A stretch of 60,605 nucleotides of DNA from an uncultured Saprospiraceae bacterium (GCA_937951615.1 CALFBH010000021.1:1-60605), one strand, 5' to 3'. Counted from the first letter of the stretch, positions 35,056-44,152 are shown. The notes: generated by a model not told the origin, from the sequence alone. Numbers and translations are program-made.

Positions 35056-36063
35056 TTAATTTTTGTTATTGTTTTTTTTCAATTCTTCTATTTCCTTGTA
35101 CAATTCAATGATGTACAAATGCGCTTCCTCTATCTTTTCCAGTAATTTGGCATCCATCTCAGCTACATTCAATCCGTTTTCGACCATTTCCTCGGCCGAA
35201 GGGACATTGGGTAGGTGTTTATGCTCACTGACGTAATCACCAAGTTCAGCGATTGGCATGTATTCATAATCTTCTTCAAAAACGTAATCGCTCCAGTCAG
35301 CAGTATTCTTTACAGCTACCTTGACTTCTTCAGTGAGGATGCCTTTTTCTACGAATAGTTTATAATTATTAGAAGAGAAACCAACATTGCCCATGACAAT
35401 TTTACCATTTCCTTTTACAGCAAATGCTGTTTTATTTACTGTTGGATTTGTACCTGGGGTAGAAGGAACGCGAATATAAAAACCGTCATTAGCGTCATTA
35501 GCCTGAATGTCAAATACAAGATGAGAATGAAGGGGACCAGTTACCTGAACACCAAAAGTACTTCCTGGGACACCAGCCAATGCGCTGGAATAAGATTGAA
35601 TCCTTAAACTTCTTGCTGTGCTGGTTCCACCTAACTCAGTAGCACCGCGAGCTACTAAGCTTCCTGCAACGTGTAATTTGTGCGATGGACTTGTCGTCCC
35701 TATACCTACATTACCAGCTAATCCAAGTCCGACTTTACCATTATTGTAAAAAACATTGGTTTGCACGTTGGCATTGTATAATTGCAGCGTATATTGCCCA
35801 CCTGTAGTGAAACCTCTGATGTGCATTCCATGGCCTGCACCATGTGCCATATATACATCTGCGCCTGCTCCTCCCCGATTGGCAAAACGTCCCTGCCAAC
35901 CGGTTTTATTTGCCCTCACATACAAAGAATGAGCATTAGTGCTAGCTCCGATATTGACATTGTCATTGGTTCTTATGTTCGTGCCATAATCTGTCCACTG
36001 TGCCGACGCTGTAAAAGGTATGTACAAGCATAAAATGAATAAAATTTTAAGTGAATTTTTCAT
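35056..36063 (-). CDS. Tail-fibre-like secreted protein
   Basis: About 335 residues from MKNSLKILFILCLYIPFTASAQ (signal peptide); an upstream frame to 36180 is discounted. Contains NVGIGASTNAHSLYVRANKTG and NVGIGTTSPSHKLHVAGSLVARG repeats of the tail-fibre/collar type. The C-terminus is a highly typical Bacteroidota module: TADWSDYVFEEDYEYMPIAE then EHKHLPNVPSAEEMVENGLN, ending in a coiled coil (KIEEAHLYIIELYKEIEELK). These proteins are thought to be trimeric surface fibres. First gene of an operon with the S8 protease. Its promoter region carries the CTTTACCCATTGGTAAAG module shared with the lipoprotein gene at 22637-23689. Confidence 0.8.
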   Translation of the reverse strand: MKNSLKILFILCLYIPFTASAQWTDYGTNIRTNDNVNIGASTNAHSLYVRANKTGWQGRFANRGGAGADVYMAHGAGHGMHIRGFTTGGQYTLQLYNANVQTNVFYNNGKVGLGLAGNVGIGTTSPSHKLHVAGSLVARGATELGGTSTARSLRIQSYSSALAGVPGSTFGVQVTGPLHSHLVFDIQANDANDGFYIRVPSTPGTNPTVNKTAFAVKGNGKIVMGNVGFSSNNYKLFVEKGILTEEVKVAVKNTADWSDYVFEEDYEYMPIAELGDYVSEHKHLPNVPSAEEMVENGLNVAEMDAKLLEKIEEAHLYIIELYKEIEELKKNNNKN

Positions 36064-36092
36064 AATCAATGTTTTAAAAATGTTTAATAAAA
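36064..36092 (-). promoter_or_regulatory. Conserved leader shared with 23690-23718
   Basis: Minus strand TTTTATTAAACATTTTTAAA then ACATTGATT directly before the ATG; see the matching entry at 23690. Confidence 0.55.
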
Positions 36093-36213
36093 ATTGTTTT
36101 TGTCGCCCAACCAGCCCTGCGGTGGCTAACTGGATTTTATATTGTTCTTTAGCTGAAAATACTTGAATCCAGGCTGTCAAAATGCCTTTGTTTAGAGCAT
36201 ATAGCTCTCCTAC

Positions 36214-36231
36214 CTTTACCCATTGGTAAAG
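36214..36231. promoter_or_regulatory. CTTTACC-CATT-GGTAAAG operator-like palindrome, copy 2
   Basis: Identical 18-mer to 23924-23941, 151 nt upstream of the tail-fibre-like ATG. An additional small palindrome AGAGC-ATATA-GCTCT is next to it (36194-36208). Confidence 0.6.
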
Positions 36232-36455
36232 TCCTGATCTGTTTGAAATATGGAATATGGAATAAAGCCAGCAGTAAAGAATTCTATCATTAGCTAACTT
36301 ATACTATGATATAGTTGAATTGGGTGTATGGTTATCATTTTATACAGAAAAAACGGAATCATGTATCGTCGTCATGACGCTGCTTTTATTATTGAAGGGA
36401 CAAGTCGTAAAATATTTTATCAGGAAGTTTATTCTATCACAACCTTTCAAAAATA

Positions 36456-36509
36456 TTTGCTGATAAAAAATGGTTATTGGAAAAAATAGCGGAGTTGGAA
36501 AAGAAGTAA
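36456..36509 (+). pseudogene. 3' fragment of a second 488-aa-type gene
   Basis: Reads FADKKWLLEKIAELEKK and a stop, identical in protein to the last 17 residues of the gene at 28151-29617 (VFADKKWLLEKIAELEKK). DNA differs at several third positions, so it is an old paralogue, not a recent copy. Upstream sequence (36360-36455) no longer keeps the frame. The other parts of the 36092-36565 gap hold only the palindrome module. Confidence 0.8.
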
Positions 36510-36565
36510 GCAAGTAGATTTAAAGCTAAAAATAAAGCCTTGGAATATAATTGTAAAAGTTATTT

Positions 36566-36596
36566 TTTGTAATCAAAAAAATTACTTTTACCTTTG
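36566..36596 (+). promoter_or_regulatory. Complete Bacteroidota promoter for ligA
   Basis: TTTG (36566-36569), 19-nt spacer, TACCTTTG (36589-36596): both boxes at consensus distance. Predicted start about 36603, leaving a ~135-nt leader that carries the family B repeat. Confidence 0.75.
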
Positions 36597-36660
36597 CGCA
36601 GGAATCAAACTAAATTCCCTATTTTTACATCCCTTTTGAAGAAAATCATCATTCATCATT

Positions 36661-36729
36661 TAATTACGAATTACGAATGTTTTAATTACGAATGAAGTTC
36701 GTAATTCGTAATTATTTGATTCGTAATTA
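36661..36729. repeat. Family B inverted repeat in the ligA leader
   Basis: TAATTACGAATTACGAAT (36661-36678) and TAATTACGAAT (36683-36693) pair with TTCGTAATTCGTAATTA (36698-36714) and TTCGTAATTA (36720-36729). It lies between the ligA promoter and its ATG. Confidence 0.75.
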
Positions 36730-36737
36730 AAAAAACC

Positions 36738-38861
36738 ATGTACAAAAAAGAAAAGCAGCGTAAACTATACGAAACTTCCAAAGCATTTTTAAAGCAGGAA
36801 AGTATCTCTTCACAAAAACAGGCAGCAACAGACGTAATCGCATTGCGTGAAGTCATCGTTTATCACGAATGGAGATACTCCGTGCTGAATGACCCGGTGG
36901 TGAGTGATTTTGAATATGACAGCCTGTACAAAAAACTGGAAGCAATCGAAGCGGCTTATCCCGATCTGCTGACGACTGACTCTCCAACTCAGCGGGTATC
37001 AAATGACCTGACGTCCGACTTTGAAACAGTAGCACACCTCACCCCCATGCTTTCGCTCGACAATTCCTATAATGCGGAAGATCTGAATGATTTTGATGAG
37101 CGGATCCACAACCTGGCGATGATACCTGAAGGCACGGATATTGAGTATGTGGTCGAGCCAAAATTTGATGGTGGAAGTATTGCTTTGGTCTATGAAAATG
37201 ATCGGCTCGTGCGCGGGGCAACGCGCGGAAATGGCGTGCAAGGCGATGACATCACTAAGAATATGCGGGCATTGGGTTCTATTCCAATGGTGGCTAATTT
37301 TTCGGAATATGGCATACAAAAAGTAGAACTGCGTGGGGAGGCATTGATTCGCCTGGATAATTTCAAGCGCATCAATGCCAAAAGAGAAGCCGACGAAAAA
37401 CCAGTCTTCGCCAATCCACGAAATGCCGCCACAGGTGCTTTGCGCATGAAAGACCCAAAAGAAACCAAAGCGAGAGGTTTAGAGGCTTTTATTTATCAAC
37501 TGGGCTACGCCACAGATGCTGATGGCAATGATGTACTGAATAAATTTCCAACCCACCACGAGGGTATCGAAATGCTGGCTCAACTGGGTTTTAAAGTCCC
37601 TACCATTGAGCGAAAGCTGTGTAAAAACATTGAGGAAGTCAGCAAATTTTGCTTAGACTGGCAGGAAAAACGGGATGGCTACGACTATGAAATAGACGGC
37701 ATGGTGGTCAAAGTGAATCAACTCGCCATACAGGAAAAATGCGGCTACACCAGCCACCACCCACGCTGGGCAATCGCTTTCAAATTCAAAGCCAAACAAG
37801 CTACTACGAAATTGCTCGATGTCGAATTTCAGGTCGGTAAGATTGGACAAATCAGTGCCGTTGCCAAGCTGGAACCAGTTGCGCTGGCTGGCGTCACGGT
37901 CTCCTCGGTATCTTTGCATAATGAAGATTTTATCAAAAACAAAGACCTGCATTATAACGATACTGTTTTGGTGGAACGTGCAGGAGATGTCATTCCTTAT
38001 ATTGTAAAAGCCCTGCCCGAATTGAGAGATGGCAGCGAAAAACCAATACAATACCCGTCCAACTGCCCATCTTGTAATACGGTACTGGTGAAGCCAGAAG
38101 GCGAGTCGGCCTGGCGTTGCGAAAATTATGGCTGCCAAGCACAAGTCTTGCGCCGCCTGATCCACCACGTTTCCAAACACGCGATGGATATTGATGGTTT
38201 TGGCGAAAGATATATTGTTCGTTTCAACGAACTCGGCTGGCTGGATACGGTGGCTGATGTTTATCGACTGGATTATGATAAAATCAGTGAACAGGAAGGT
38301 TTCGGCAAACGCTCGGCAGATAATTTGCGCGAAGCGATTGACAAGGCAAAGCAAAACGGAATTGCAAGACTGCTGTATAGTTTTAGCATTCCTCACATCG
38401 GACGGAGTGTGTCCAAAACTTTTGCTTCTGAAGTAGAAGATATTCGCGACCTCAAAAACTGGACAGAAGAACAAATTGTCAATTTGCATGACATTGGCCC
38501 AAAGGTAGCGCATGAAGTAATTACTTATTTTCAAAAGCAGGAAAATCTCGACTTACTGAATGAGTTAGAATCACTTGGCGTGAATATGAAACGTCTGGAT
38601 AGTGAAAAGAAGCAGGAAGCCATCACAGACGGCGTATTTTCCGGCAAGACCATTCTATTTACAGGAAAATTACTGTTGATGTCGCGCACCGACGCACAAG
38701 CCAAAGCTGCCGCTGCCGGAGCAAAAGCGGTCAGTGCCGTCAGTGGTAATCTGGATATTCTTGTGGTCGGCGAAAAAGCTGGCTCAAAATTGAAAAAAGC
38801 GCAGGCACTTGAAACAGTAGAGATATTGACAGAAGAAGAGTTTTTGGCGCGTATTGGGTGA
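36738..38861 (+). CDS. ligA: NAD-dependent DNA ligase LigA
   Basis: 707 residues, about 30 longer at the N-terminus than E. coli LigA. Domain Ia (YHEWRYSVLNDPVVSDFEYDSLYKKL) binds NMN. The adenylated lysine is in VEPKFDGGSIALVYEN, followed by ATRGNGVQGDDIT. The OB domain, a Cys4 zinc finger (CPSCNTVLVKPEGESAWRC then C), helix-hairpin-helix repeats (IDGFGERYIVRFNELGW to IGPKVAHEVITYF) and a C-terminal BRCT (FSGKTILFTGKL to LETVEILTEEEFLARIG) are all in order. Seals Okazaki fragments and repair nicks. Strong own promoter. Confidence 0.97.
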   Translation: MYKKEKQRKLYETSKAFLKQESISSQKQAATDVIALREVIVYHEWRYSVLNDPVVSDFEYDSLYKKLEAIEAAYPDLLTTDSPTQRVSNDLTSDFETVAHLTPMLSLDNSYNAEDLNDFDERIHNLAMIPEGTDIEYVVEPKFDGGSIALVYENDRLVRGATRGNGVQGDDITKNMRALGSIPMVANFSEYGIQKVELRGEALIRLDNFKRINAKREADEKPVFANPRNAATGALRMKDPKETKARGLEAFIYQLGYATDADGNDVLNKFPTHHEGIEMLAQLGFKVPTIERKLCKNIEEVSKFCLDWQEKRDGYDYEIDGMVVKVNQLAIQEKCGYTSHHPRWAIAFKFKAKQATTKLLDVEFQVGKIGQISAVAKLEPVALAGVTVSSVSLHNEDFIKNKDLHYNDTVLVERAGDVIPYIVKALPELRDGSEKPIQYPSNCPSCNTVLVKPEGESAWRCENYGCQAQVLRRLIHHVSKHAMDIDGFGERYIVRFNELGWLDTVADVYRLDYDKISEQEGFGKRSADNLREAIDKAKQNGIARLLYSFSIPHIGRSVSKTFASEVEDIRDLKNWTEEQIVNLHDIGPKVAHEVITYFQKQENLDLLNELESLGVNMKRLDSEKKQEAITDGVFSGKTILFTGKLLLMSRTDAQAKAAAAGAKAVSAVSGNLDILVVGEKAGSKLKKAQALETVEILTEEEFLARIG

Positions 38862-38946
38862 TTTTTTTGGATTTATAGTGCTTATGGTGTTTGTAAAGTT
38901 TATAGAGTTATAATTATTGTGTTTCACAAAATTTGTTATAAAAAAC

Positions 38947-38984
38947 TAATAATTAGTAATTTATAATTCATAATTCGTAATTAA
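38947..38984. repeat. Family B repeat, degenerate copy
   Basis: TAATAATTAGTAATTTATAA then TTCATAATTCGTAATTAA: the right arm is preserved and the left has drifted. It is in the 200-nt gap between ligA and the PKD protein gene, which otherwise shows only A/T-rich sequence. Confidence 0.5.
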
Positions 38985-39079
38985 TTTTTCACAAATACCA
39001 AAAAATGTACTTTTTTTACTAAAGTATTAGCTGCACATTTGTATCGTAAAAAGATATGTTCACACAAAATTATGTCAGC

Positions 39080-42000
39080 ATGAAAAAATATACGATTGGC
39101 TTTGCTTTAACGCTACTGACTTTATTATTACAAATACAGGCTTTTGCCCAATGTCAGGCAGGCTTCAATATTTCATCTATCAATGGGCTGGAAGTTTCTT
39201 TCATTAATGAATCTGCAGACAGTACATTAACTGGTGGAGGCCTTCCCGACACCCAATGGGACTTTGGTGATGGCTTTTCTTTTTCAGGTTACGATGTCAC
39301 GCATACCTTCCCTATGCCAGGAACTTACGAAGTCTGTGTCACTGCAACAACTCCAACAAGTGGATGTACAGATACTTATTGCCTAGATATTATGGTCGGC
39401 ATTGTTGAATGTTCAAGTTTTGAAATTGAGGTCTCGAATAATGTCGGTGGTGCAGTAGGGATTGAAGGAGCGATATATAATGTGACTGACTTTGGCCCTT
39501 ATGAGCCAGACGTAGTGGAGTGGTATGTTCAGGAATTAGGTTTAACCATCGCCAATACGCCTACATTTAGCTTCAGTCCTCCTCCTATAGATCCTACACT
39601 CAACTACACCATCTGTGTCGATTATGAGATAGATGGCTTGATTTGTAGCGGCTTATGTGCGCCGCTCAATCCGCCTGCTTCAAATTGTAACGACTTTACT
39701 ATGGACGTTGTAGTAAATGGCGGACTGGAAATTTCAGGTGGGGTTTATGATTCCGCAGGCAATACCCCTATTATGGCGGAATGGTATGTGCAGGAATTGA
39801 ACTTTGTCTTTGCCAATACGCCGACATTTACAATCAATCTCCCGCCGACAACCTTTCCTGTTCAGGATAATTATACCGTCTGTGTTGATTTTGAAGATGA
39901 TGGAGTGCCTTGTACGCTTTGCGAAGTGTATACCATTGGAGCAGGCACTTGCGCCTACGCATTTGATACCAACGTCAATGGCATGGAAGTCTGCGGAGAA
40001 TTATTACCTGCTCCCGGTGCGATACCACCAGATTCTATCATTTATATCTTCGACGGTGGTAGTAGTACCATTGGTACGGGAAATGACTTCTGTTATACCT
40101 TTACCGATCCGGGGAACTATGAAATTTGTGCTATTTACGAAGTCAATGGGGTCTGTAGTGGTTTTCTTTGCGATTCTATTGTCATTGGAAACCCATTAGG
40201 TTGTGATTTTTACATTGGTTATACCATAAATAACGGCATGTTTGAAGGTGAATTTTATGCTATAAATAATCTGCCATTGCCCTATGTGGCTGCATGGACG
40301 ATTCAGGGAACTGGCGATACTATTAGCAGCGGCACAACACTTACTTATCCCTTCACTTCTCCCGGTACTTATACGATTTGTGCAGATTATGTCCCATCAT
40401 TAGACAATCCATGTAGTGGACAAGTTTGCGAAAGCATTATTGTCCAACTTGATGTTTGTGTCGTTGATTTTACGTATTCGCTTGACGCAAATAACTTGCT
40501 AGGTGTTTTTGATGTTTTACCAATAGGACCACCATTCTCCGAGACTTTTCCGGATAATCCTGAATGGTTTATTGATGGCAATTCCATAGGAACGGGGTCA
40601 CCATTTAGCTATCAATTCCCTGCTCAGGGTACTTACGAAGTCTGCCTCTTAGTAGATATTATAGACATTAACGGTGCTGTAGTGTGTCAGGCAGATACTT
40701 GTCAGACGATTCAGGTGGGCAGTGGTGCAGATTGCGAAGTCGGCTTTTTTTATAATGTATTTGGATATGATGCTACCTTCCAAATTGATTGCCCCACTAT
40801 ACCGGAGATCAGTTGCTCTAATGTAGAATGGGAAATTGATAATACGACTGGCACAGGCAATTCATTTGACTATACTCTTCCGCCAGGCACAAGCAGTATC
40901 TATGCTTGTATGACCGCAGAAATATTTGATATAACAACTGGGATAAGCTGCCTTGTAGATACTTGCCAATTGATTGAAATTCCCTGCGAAGTCTTGGAGT
41001 TTACAACTGACACTAACGGACCAATCGGTGTTTTTGAAGTCATTCAACCTCCTGTTTTTCCTGGCTTTGCTTGGTATAATCCAGTTTGGTACATAGATGG
41101 AGATAGCGTAGAATCTGCAAATATTCTTGATTATCAATTCTCAGGAACAGGTTTCTATGAAGTTTGCTTAAGTGCGGATTTAATAGATTTCGAAGGGAAT
41201 TTCCAATGCTATCAGGAAACTTGTGCAACAGTAGAAATAGAAAGTCCAAATGACCCTTGTGAGGCTGGATTTGAATATGAAATTAATGGAGGGATAGGCA
41301 TTTTTGAAATTGCCTGCTCTGATGTGCCTGAAATTACTTGCTCAGATGTTGTCTGGACAATGGGCAATGATACTATTGGTGTAGGGAGTCCTTTCACCTA
41401 TGCTTTACCAGCAACGGACAGCTTTGAACTCTGCATGTTCGCAGAAATTATTGATATAACGACCGGCGTGATGTGCCAGGCAGAGACCTGTGAGATGATT
41501 GCCACACAGCCAGACTGCATGGATTTGGAATTTAGCTCGACACTGAATGGACTGGACGGCATTTTTGAACTCATTCAAACCCCAGCCAATATATTGGAAT
41601 GGGTGAATCCAGTCTGGTACATAGATGGCGACAGCATGGAAGCAGTCAATATTTTTGATTATCAATTCCCCAGCGCAGGTCTGTATGAAGTTTGTCTGAT
41701 TGCCGATCTGGTCGATTTAGGACTCAATTATATTTGTACACAAGAAGTTTGCGAAACAATAGAAATACAAGGCGGCGGCAACCTCTGCGAAGCTTATTTT
41801 GAATGGGAAGAATTTACAGGAGGTTCAGGTTATGGCGTCTTATTTGAAAATGGTTCTACAGGCAATTATACAGAAGCCGTTTGGACATTTGGCGACGGCA
41901 GCACGGAAGTCACGACCTCCAATATTGTTGATTATGCTTATAATAATCCAGGCATGTATACCGTCTGCCTCACTATTTTTGATGCTGCTACGGGATGCCA

Positions 42001-43345
42001 AGATAGTTATTGTGAAGACGTATTGGTATCCGGTCAGCCGAATTGTGATTACGAAGTGACTTACACCCTTTCGGGCAATATTGTAGAATTGGTCATTAGT
42101 GATTCCATGATAAATTATCCGGCTGTCGCCGAATGGTATGATCCAGCAACTGGCAATGTTTATGGCAATGGAAATGATGTCACCATCACGCTTCCGGGCA
42201 TCGGCACTTATGAAATTTGTGTGGATTACGAAAATCCAGGAACGGCCTGTTTTGGTACGATTTGCACGACAGTGACCATCAACGACCCTGATTGTACGGC
42301 AACAGATTGTGTATTCCCTGGCGATACCAATGGTGATTTTGTCGCCAATAATTTTGATGTATTACCAGTTGGGCTGGAATATGGTGCGACAGGCCCACTA
42401 CGTGCTAATGCTTCCACCGCCTGGTACGGACAGGTCGCCACCGACTGGGCAGGCACGACAGCCGATGGCATCAATCAAAAACATGTAGACTGCGATGGCG
42501 ATGGCAATATTGATTTCCCAGATATTGATGCCATTCAACTCAACTATAACCGTACTCACGATGGCCTGGTGCCCACCAATCTAGTCGAAACACCAGAAAT
42601 TTGGCTAAATTTTAATTTGGACACCATATCAGTGGATATGGCCGTCGGCAACACGGTTCTTATAGAAGCAGACATTATGCTTGCTACTGACGCCATGCCT
42701 GCTGAAGATATTTACGGGATTGCATTTTCCATCAACTATCCATCAGCATTGGTCGTAGAAGGTTCTGCAGCAGGCGCGTATTATAATGATTCCTGGTTTG
42801 GTGATGGTAGTACAACTTTACAACTGGAACAGGATGTGTATACTCAAGGCATGATTGACTTTGGATATTCCCGCATCGACCAGCAAAATATTTCTGGCTT
42901 TGGGCAAATCGGTACCGTCAGTTTTGTGATGACGGATAATATCATTGGCTCCTTTGGTCGGAGTGTGGATGTAGAAGAAGTGTTACTCAATTTTTATGTT
43001 ACAGATATTCGGGTGGTCAATAATGCGGGTGAACTACAAAACTTCAGCGGCAGTCAAGCGCAGGTACTTCTCCTCAATGAAACCACTAACGCAATTATAA
43101 ATCCCGATTTGAGCAATTTTATCAGCGTCTATCCAAATCCTGTTTCACAAACGCTACATATTCAAAGCGAAATCATTAACACCGAGCGCATTATGTTATA
43201 TGATGCAGTGGGCAGAATCATACTCGACAAAAATACTTCGGGACAGCATGAACAGCTTGATGTAGCAGATTTGCCAACAGGTGTTTATATCCTGAGTATT
43301 TATACCAAGGAAGGTCTATTGAATAAGAAAATTGTGATTGAATAA
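39080..43345 (+). CDS. Giant secreted PKD-repeat protein with dockerin-like, cohesin-like and T9SS domains
   Basis: 1421 residues from MKKYTIGFALTLLTLLLQIQAFAQ (signal peptide); eight codons upstream to 39056 are probably untranslated. More than ten PKD-like beta modules with a recurring closing motif (GTYEVCVTATTPTSGCTDTYC, GLYEVCLIADLVDLG) and paired Cys. Residues about 550-720 and 725-900 form a two-module unit repeated twice. Near 1085-1155 there is a split dockerin-like pair (GDTNGDFVANNFDVLPVGLE and DCDGDGNIDFPDIDAIQLNY), followed by a cohesin-like domain (about 1165-1290) and a T9SS type A signal (ISVYPNPVSQTLHIQSE to NKKIVIE). Surface adhesin or scaffold is the likely role (inference). 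Confidence 0.9.
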   Translation: MKKYTIGFALTLLTLLLQIQAFAQCQAGFNISSINGLEVSFINESADSTLTGGGLPDTQWDFGDGFSFSGYDVTHTFPMPGTYEVCVTATTPTSGCTDTYCLDIMVGIVECSSFEIEVSNNVGGAVGIEGAIYNVTDFGPYEPDVVEWYVQELGLTIANTPTFSFSPPPIDPTLNYTICVDYEIDGLICSGLCAPLNPPASNCNDFTMDVVVNGGLEISGGVYDSAGNTPIMAEWYVQELNFVFANTPTFTINLPPTTFPVQDNYTVCVDFEDDGVPCTLCEVYTIGAGTCAYAFDTNVNGMEVCGELLPAPGAIPPDSIIYIFDGGSSTIGTGNDFCYTFTDPGNYEICAIYEVNGVCSGFLCDSIVIGNPLGCDFYIGYTINNGMFEGEFYAINNLPLPYVAAWTIQGTGDTISSGTTLTYPFTSPGTYTICADYVPSLDNPCSGQVCESIIVQLDVCVVDFTYSLDANNLLGVFDVLPIGPPFSETFPDNPEWFIDGNSIGTGSPFSYQFPAQGTYEVCLLVDIIDINGAVVCQADTCQTIQVGSGADCEVGFFYNVFGYDATFQIDCPTIPEISCSNVEWEIDNTTGTGNSFDYTLPPGTSSIYACMTAEIFDITTGISCLVDTCQLIEIPCEVLEFTTDTNGPIGVFEVIQPPVFPGFAWYNPVWYIDGDSVESANILDYQFSGTGFYEVCLSADLIDFEGNFQCYQETCATVEIESPNDPCEAGFEYEINGGIGIFEIACSDVPEITCSDVVWTMGNDTIGVGSPFTYALPATDSFELCMFAEIIDITTGVMCQAETCEMIATQPDCMDLEFSSTLNGLDGIFELIQTPANILEWVNPVWYIDGDSMEAVNIFDYQFPSAGLYEVCLIADLVDLGLNYICTQEVCETIEIQGGGNLCEAYFEWEEFTGGSGYGVLFENGSTGNYTEAVWTFGDGSTEVTTSNIVDYAYNNPGMYTVCLTIFDAATGCQDSYCEDVLVSGQPNCDYEVTYTLSGNIVELVISDSMINYPAVAEWYDPATGNVYGNGNDVTITLPGIGTYEICVDYENPGTACFGTICTTVTINDPDCTATDCVFPGDTNGDFVANNFDVLPVGLEYGATGPLRANASTAWYGQVATDWAGTTADGINQKHVDCDGDGNIDFPDIDAIQLNYNRTHDGLVPTNLVETPEIWLNFNLDTISVDMAVGNTVLIEADIMLATDAMPAEDIYGIAFSINYPSALVVEGSAAGAYYNDSWFGDGSTTLQLEQDVYTQGMIDFGYSRIDQQNISGFGQIGTVSFVMTDNIIGSFGRSVDVEEVLLNFYVTDIRVVNNAGELQNFSGSQAQVLLLNETTNAIINPDLSNFISVYPNPVSQTLHIQSEIINTERIMLYDAVGRIILDKNTSGQHEQLDVADLPTGVYILSIYTKEGLLNKKIVIE

Positions 43346-43364
43346 ATTCACACAGTTATTTTTT

Positions 43365-43431
43365 TAGCCACGAATGCACGAATCGTAATCGAATAAAATT
43401 TATTCGTCCTTAATTCGTGCATTCGTGGCTA
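43365..43431. repeat. Family C inverted repeat (TAGCCACGAATGCACGAAT), copy 1
   Basis: Perfect 19-bp arms at 43365-43383 and 43413-43431 around a 29-nt centre. A second copy is at 59283-59352. It may also serve as terminator of the PKD gene. Confidence 0.75.
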
Positions 43432-43516
43432 ATTTTTATTTAACGCTTTTGTATGCCATTTTTTTAATAAAAAATACGATTATTGCTAACCAATCATTAC
43501 ATCAACAAAAAACAAA

Positions 43517-44047
43517 ATGATGAAAAGCAATATCTTATTCCTGTTTATAATCTTCTTTGCAAGTTGTAAAGAACAAGTCAAACAAGATACAACACCTATT
43601 TCTGTAGCAGAAAACATCCAATCCCTAAACAGCAATGAAGCTAAAAAAGCCTGGCTGGAAGACATCTTCAAAGCCGACCAACAACACAGAGGCGATAATT
43701 CCAACTCTGATGCCTATATGAAAAAAGACCCCGAAAATTTGAAAAAAATCGAGCAATACCTTTCCATACATGGCTACCCTGATATCAAAGAATTGGGAGA
43801 AACTGCTGCCGTTGCACCTTGGATTGTGATTCACCATGCGGGTTTGTTGGAGTCAAGAACACGGAATTTTTCTGTACTCCATCAGGCGTATAAAGATGGA
43901 AATATTAAGGGCAGCGCATTTTATCTCTATCTTTTCAGAACGTATTATATCAAAAACAGGAAGAAGTTTAAAATGGACAAAAGTCCTTTTACTTCCGAGG
44001 AAGAAATTGAGGCTTTGATACTGGCGTTGGGTTTGTCAGAAAAGTAG
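43517..44047 (+). CDS. Small lipoprotein, DUF6624-like
   Basis: 176 residues. Lipoprotein signal with lipobox FFASC (Cys about 17). The body (QQHRGDNSNSDAYMKKDPEN, then LSIHGYPDIKELGETAAVAPWIVIHHAGL) resembles the DUF6624 pattern of a GYP motif followed by a W-x-x-x-HH/QH segment. Function of that family is unknown. Two ATGs at the start (43517 and 43520) are equivalent. Monocistronic; an inverted repeat follows it. Confidence 0.7.
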   Translation: MMKSNILFLFIIFFASCKEQVKQDTTPISVAENIQSLNSNEAKKAWLEDIFKADQQHRGDNSNSDAYMKKDPENLKKIEQYLSIHGYPDIKELGETAAVAPWIVIHHAGLLESRTRNFSVLHQAYKDGNIKGSAFYLYLFRTYYIKNRKKFKMDKSPFTSEEEIEALILALGLSEK

Positions 44048-44054
44048 AAGAATG

Positions 44055-44121
44055 TTCTCGCAGAGACGCAAAGGCGCAAAGTTTGTTTTCTCTTAGCCTC
44101 TTTGCGCCTTAGCGAAAAAAA
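44055..44121. repeat. Inverted repeat of the TCGCAGAGACGCAAAGGCGCAAAG type
   Basis: TTCTCGCAGAGACGCAAAGG then CGCAAAG (44055-44081) pairs imperfectly with CTTTGCGCCTTAGCGAAAAA (44100-44119). This word is one I have seen repeatedly between genes of Bacteroidota. Only one copy in this window. Confidence 0.6.
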
Positions 44122-44126
44122 GTCCT

Positions 44127-44134
44127 TACCTTTG
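44127..44134 (+). promoter_or_regulatory. -7 box TACCTTTG upstream of the 161-aa gene
   Basis: Exact TAnnTTTG, 18 nt before the ATG; adjacent to the inverted repeat at 44055-44121. Confidence 0.55.
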
Positions 44135-44152
44135 TCATTGAAATTATAATTT

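Noticed and set aside
37653-38534. 293-codon frame opposite ligA
   Set aside because: Antisense of a clearly conserved ligA; the translation is aromatic-rich and unlike any protein.
39804-40199. 131-codon frame inside the PKD gene
   Set aside because: Alternative frame of a T9SS protein with clear domain structure in the main frame.
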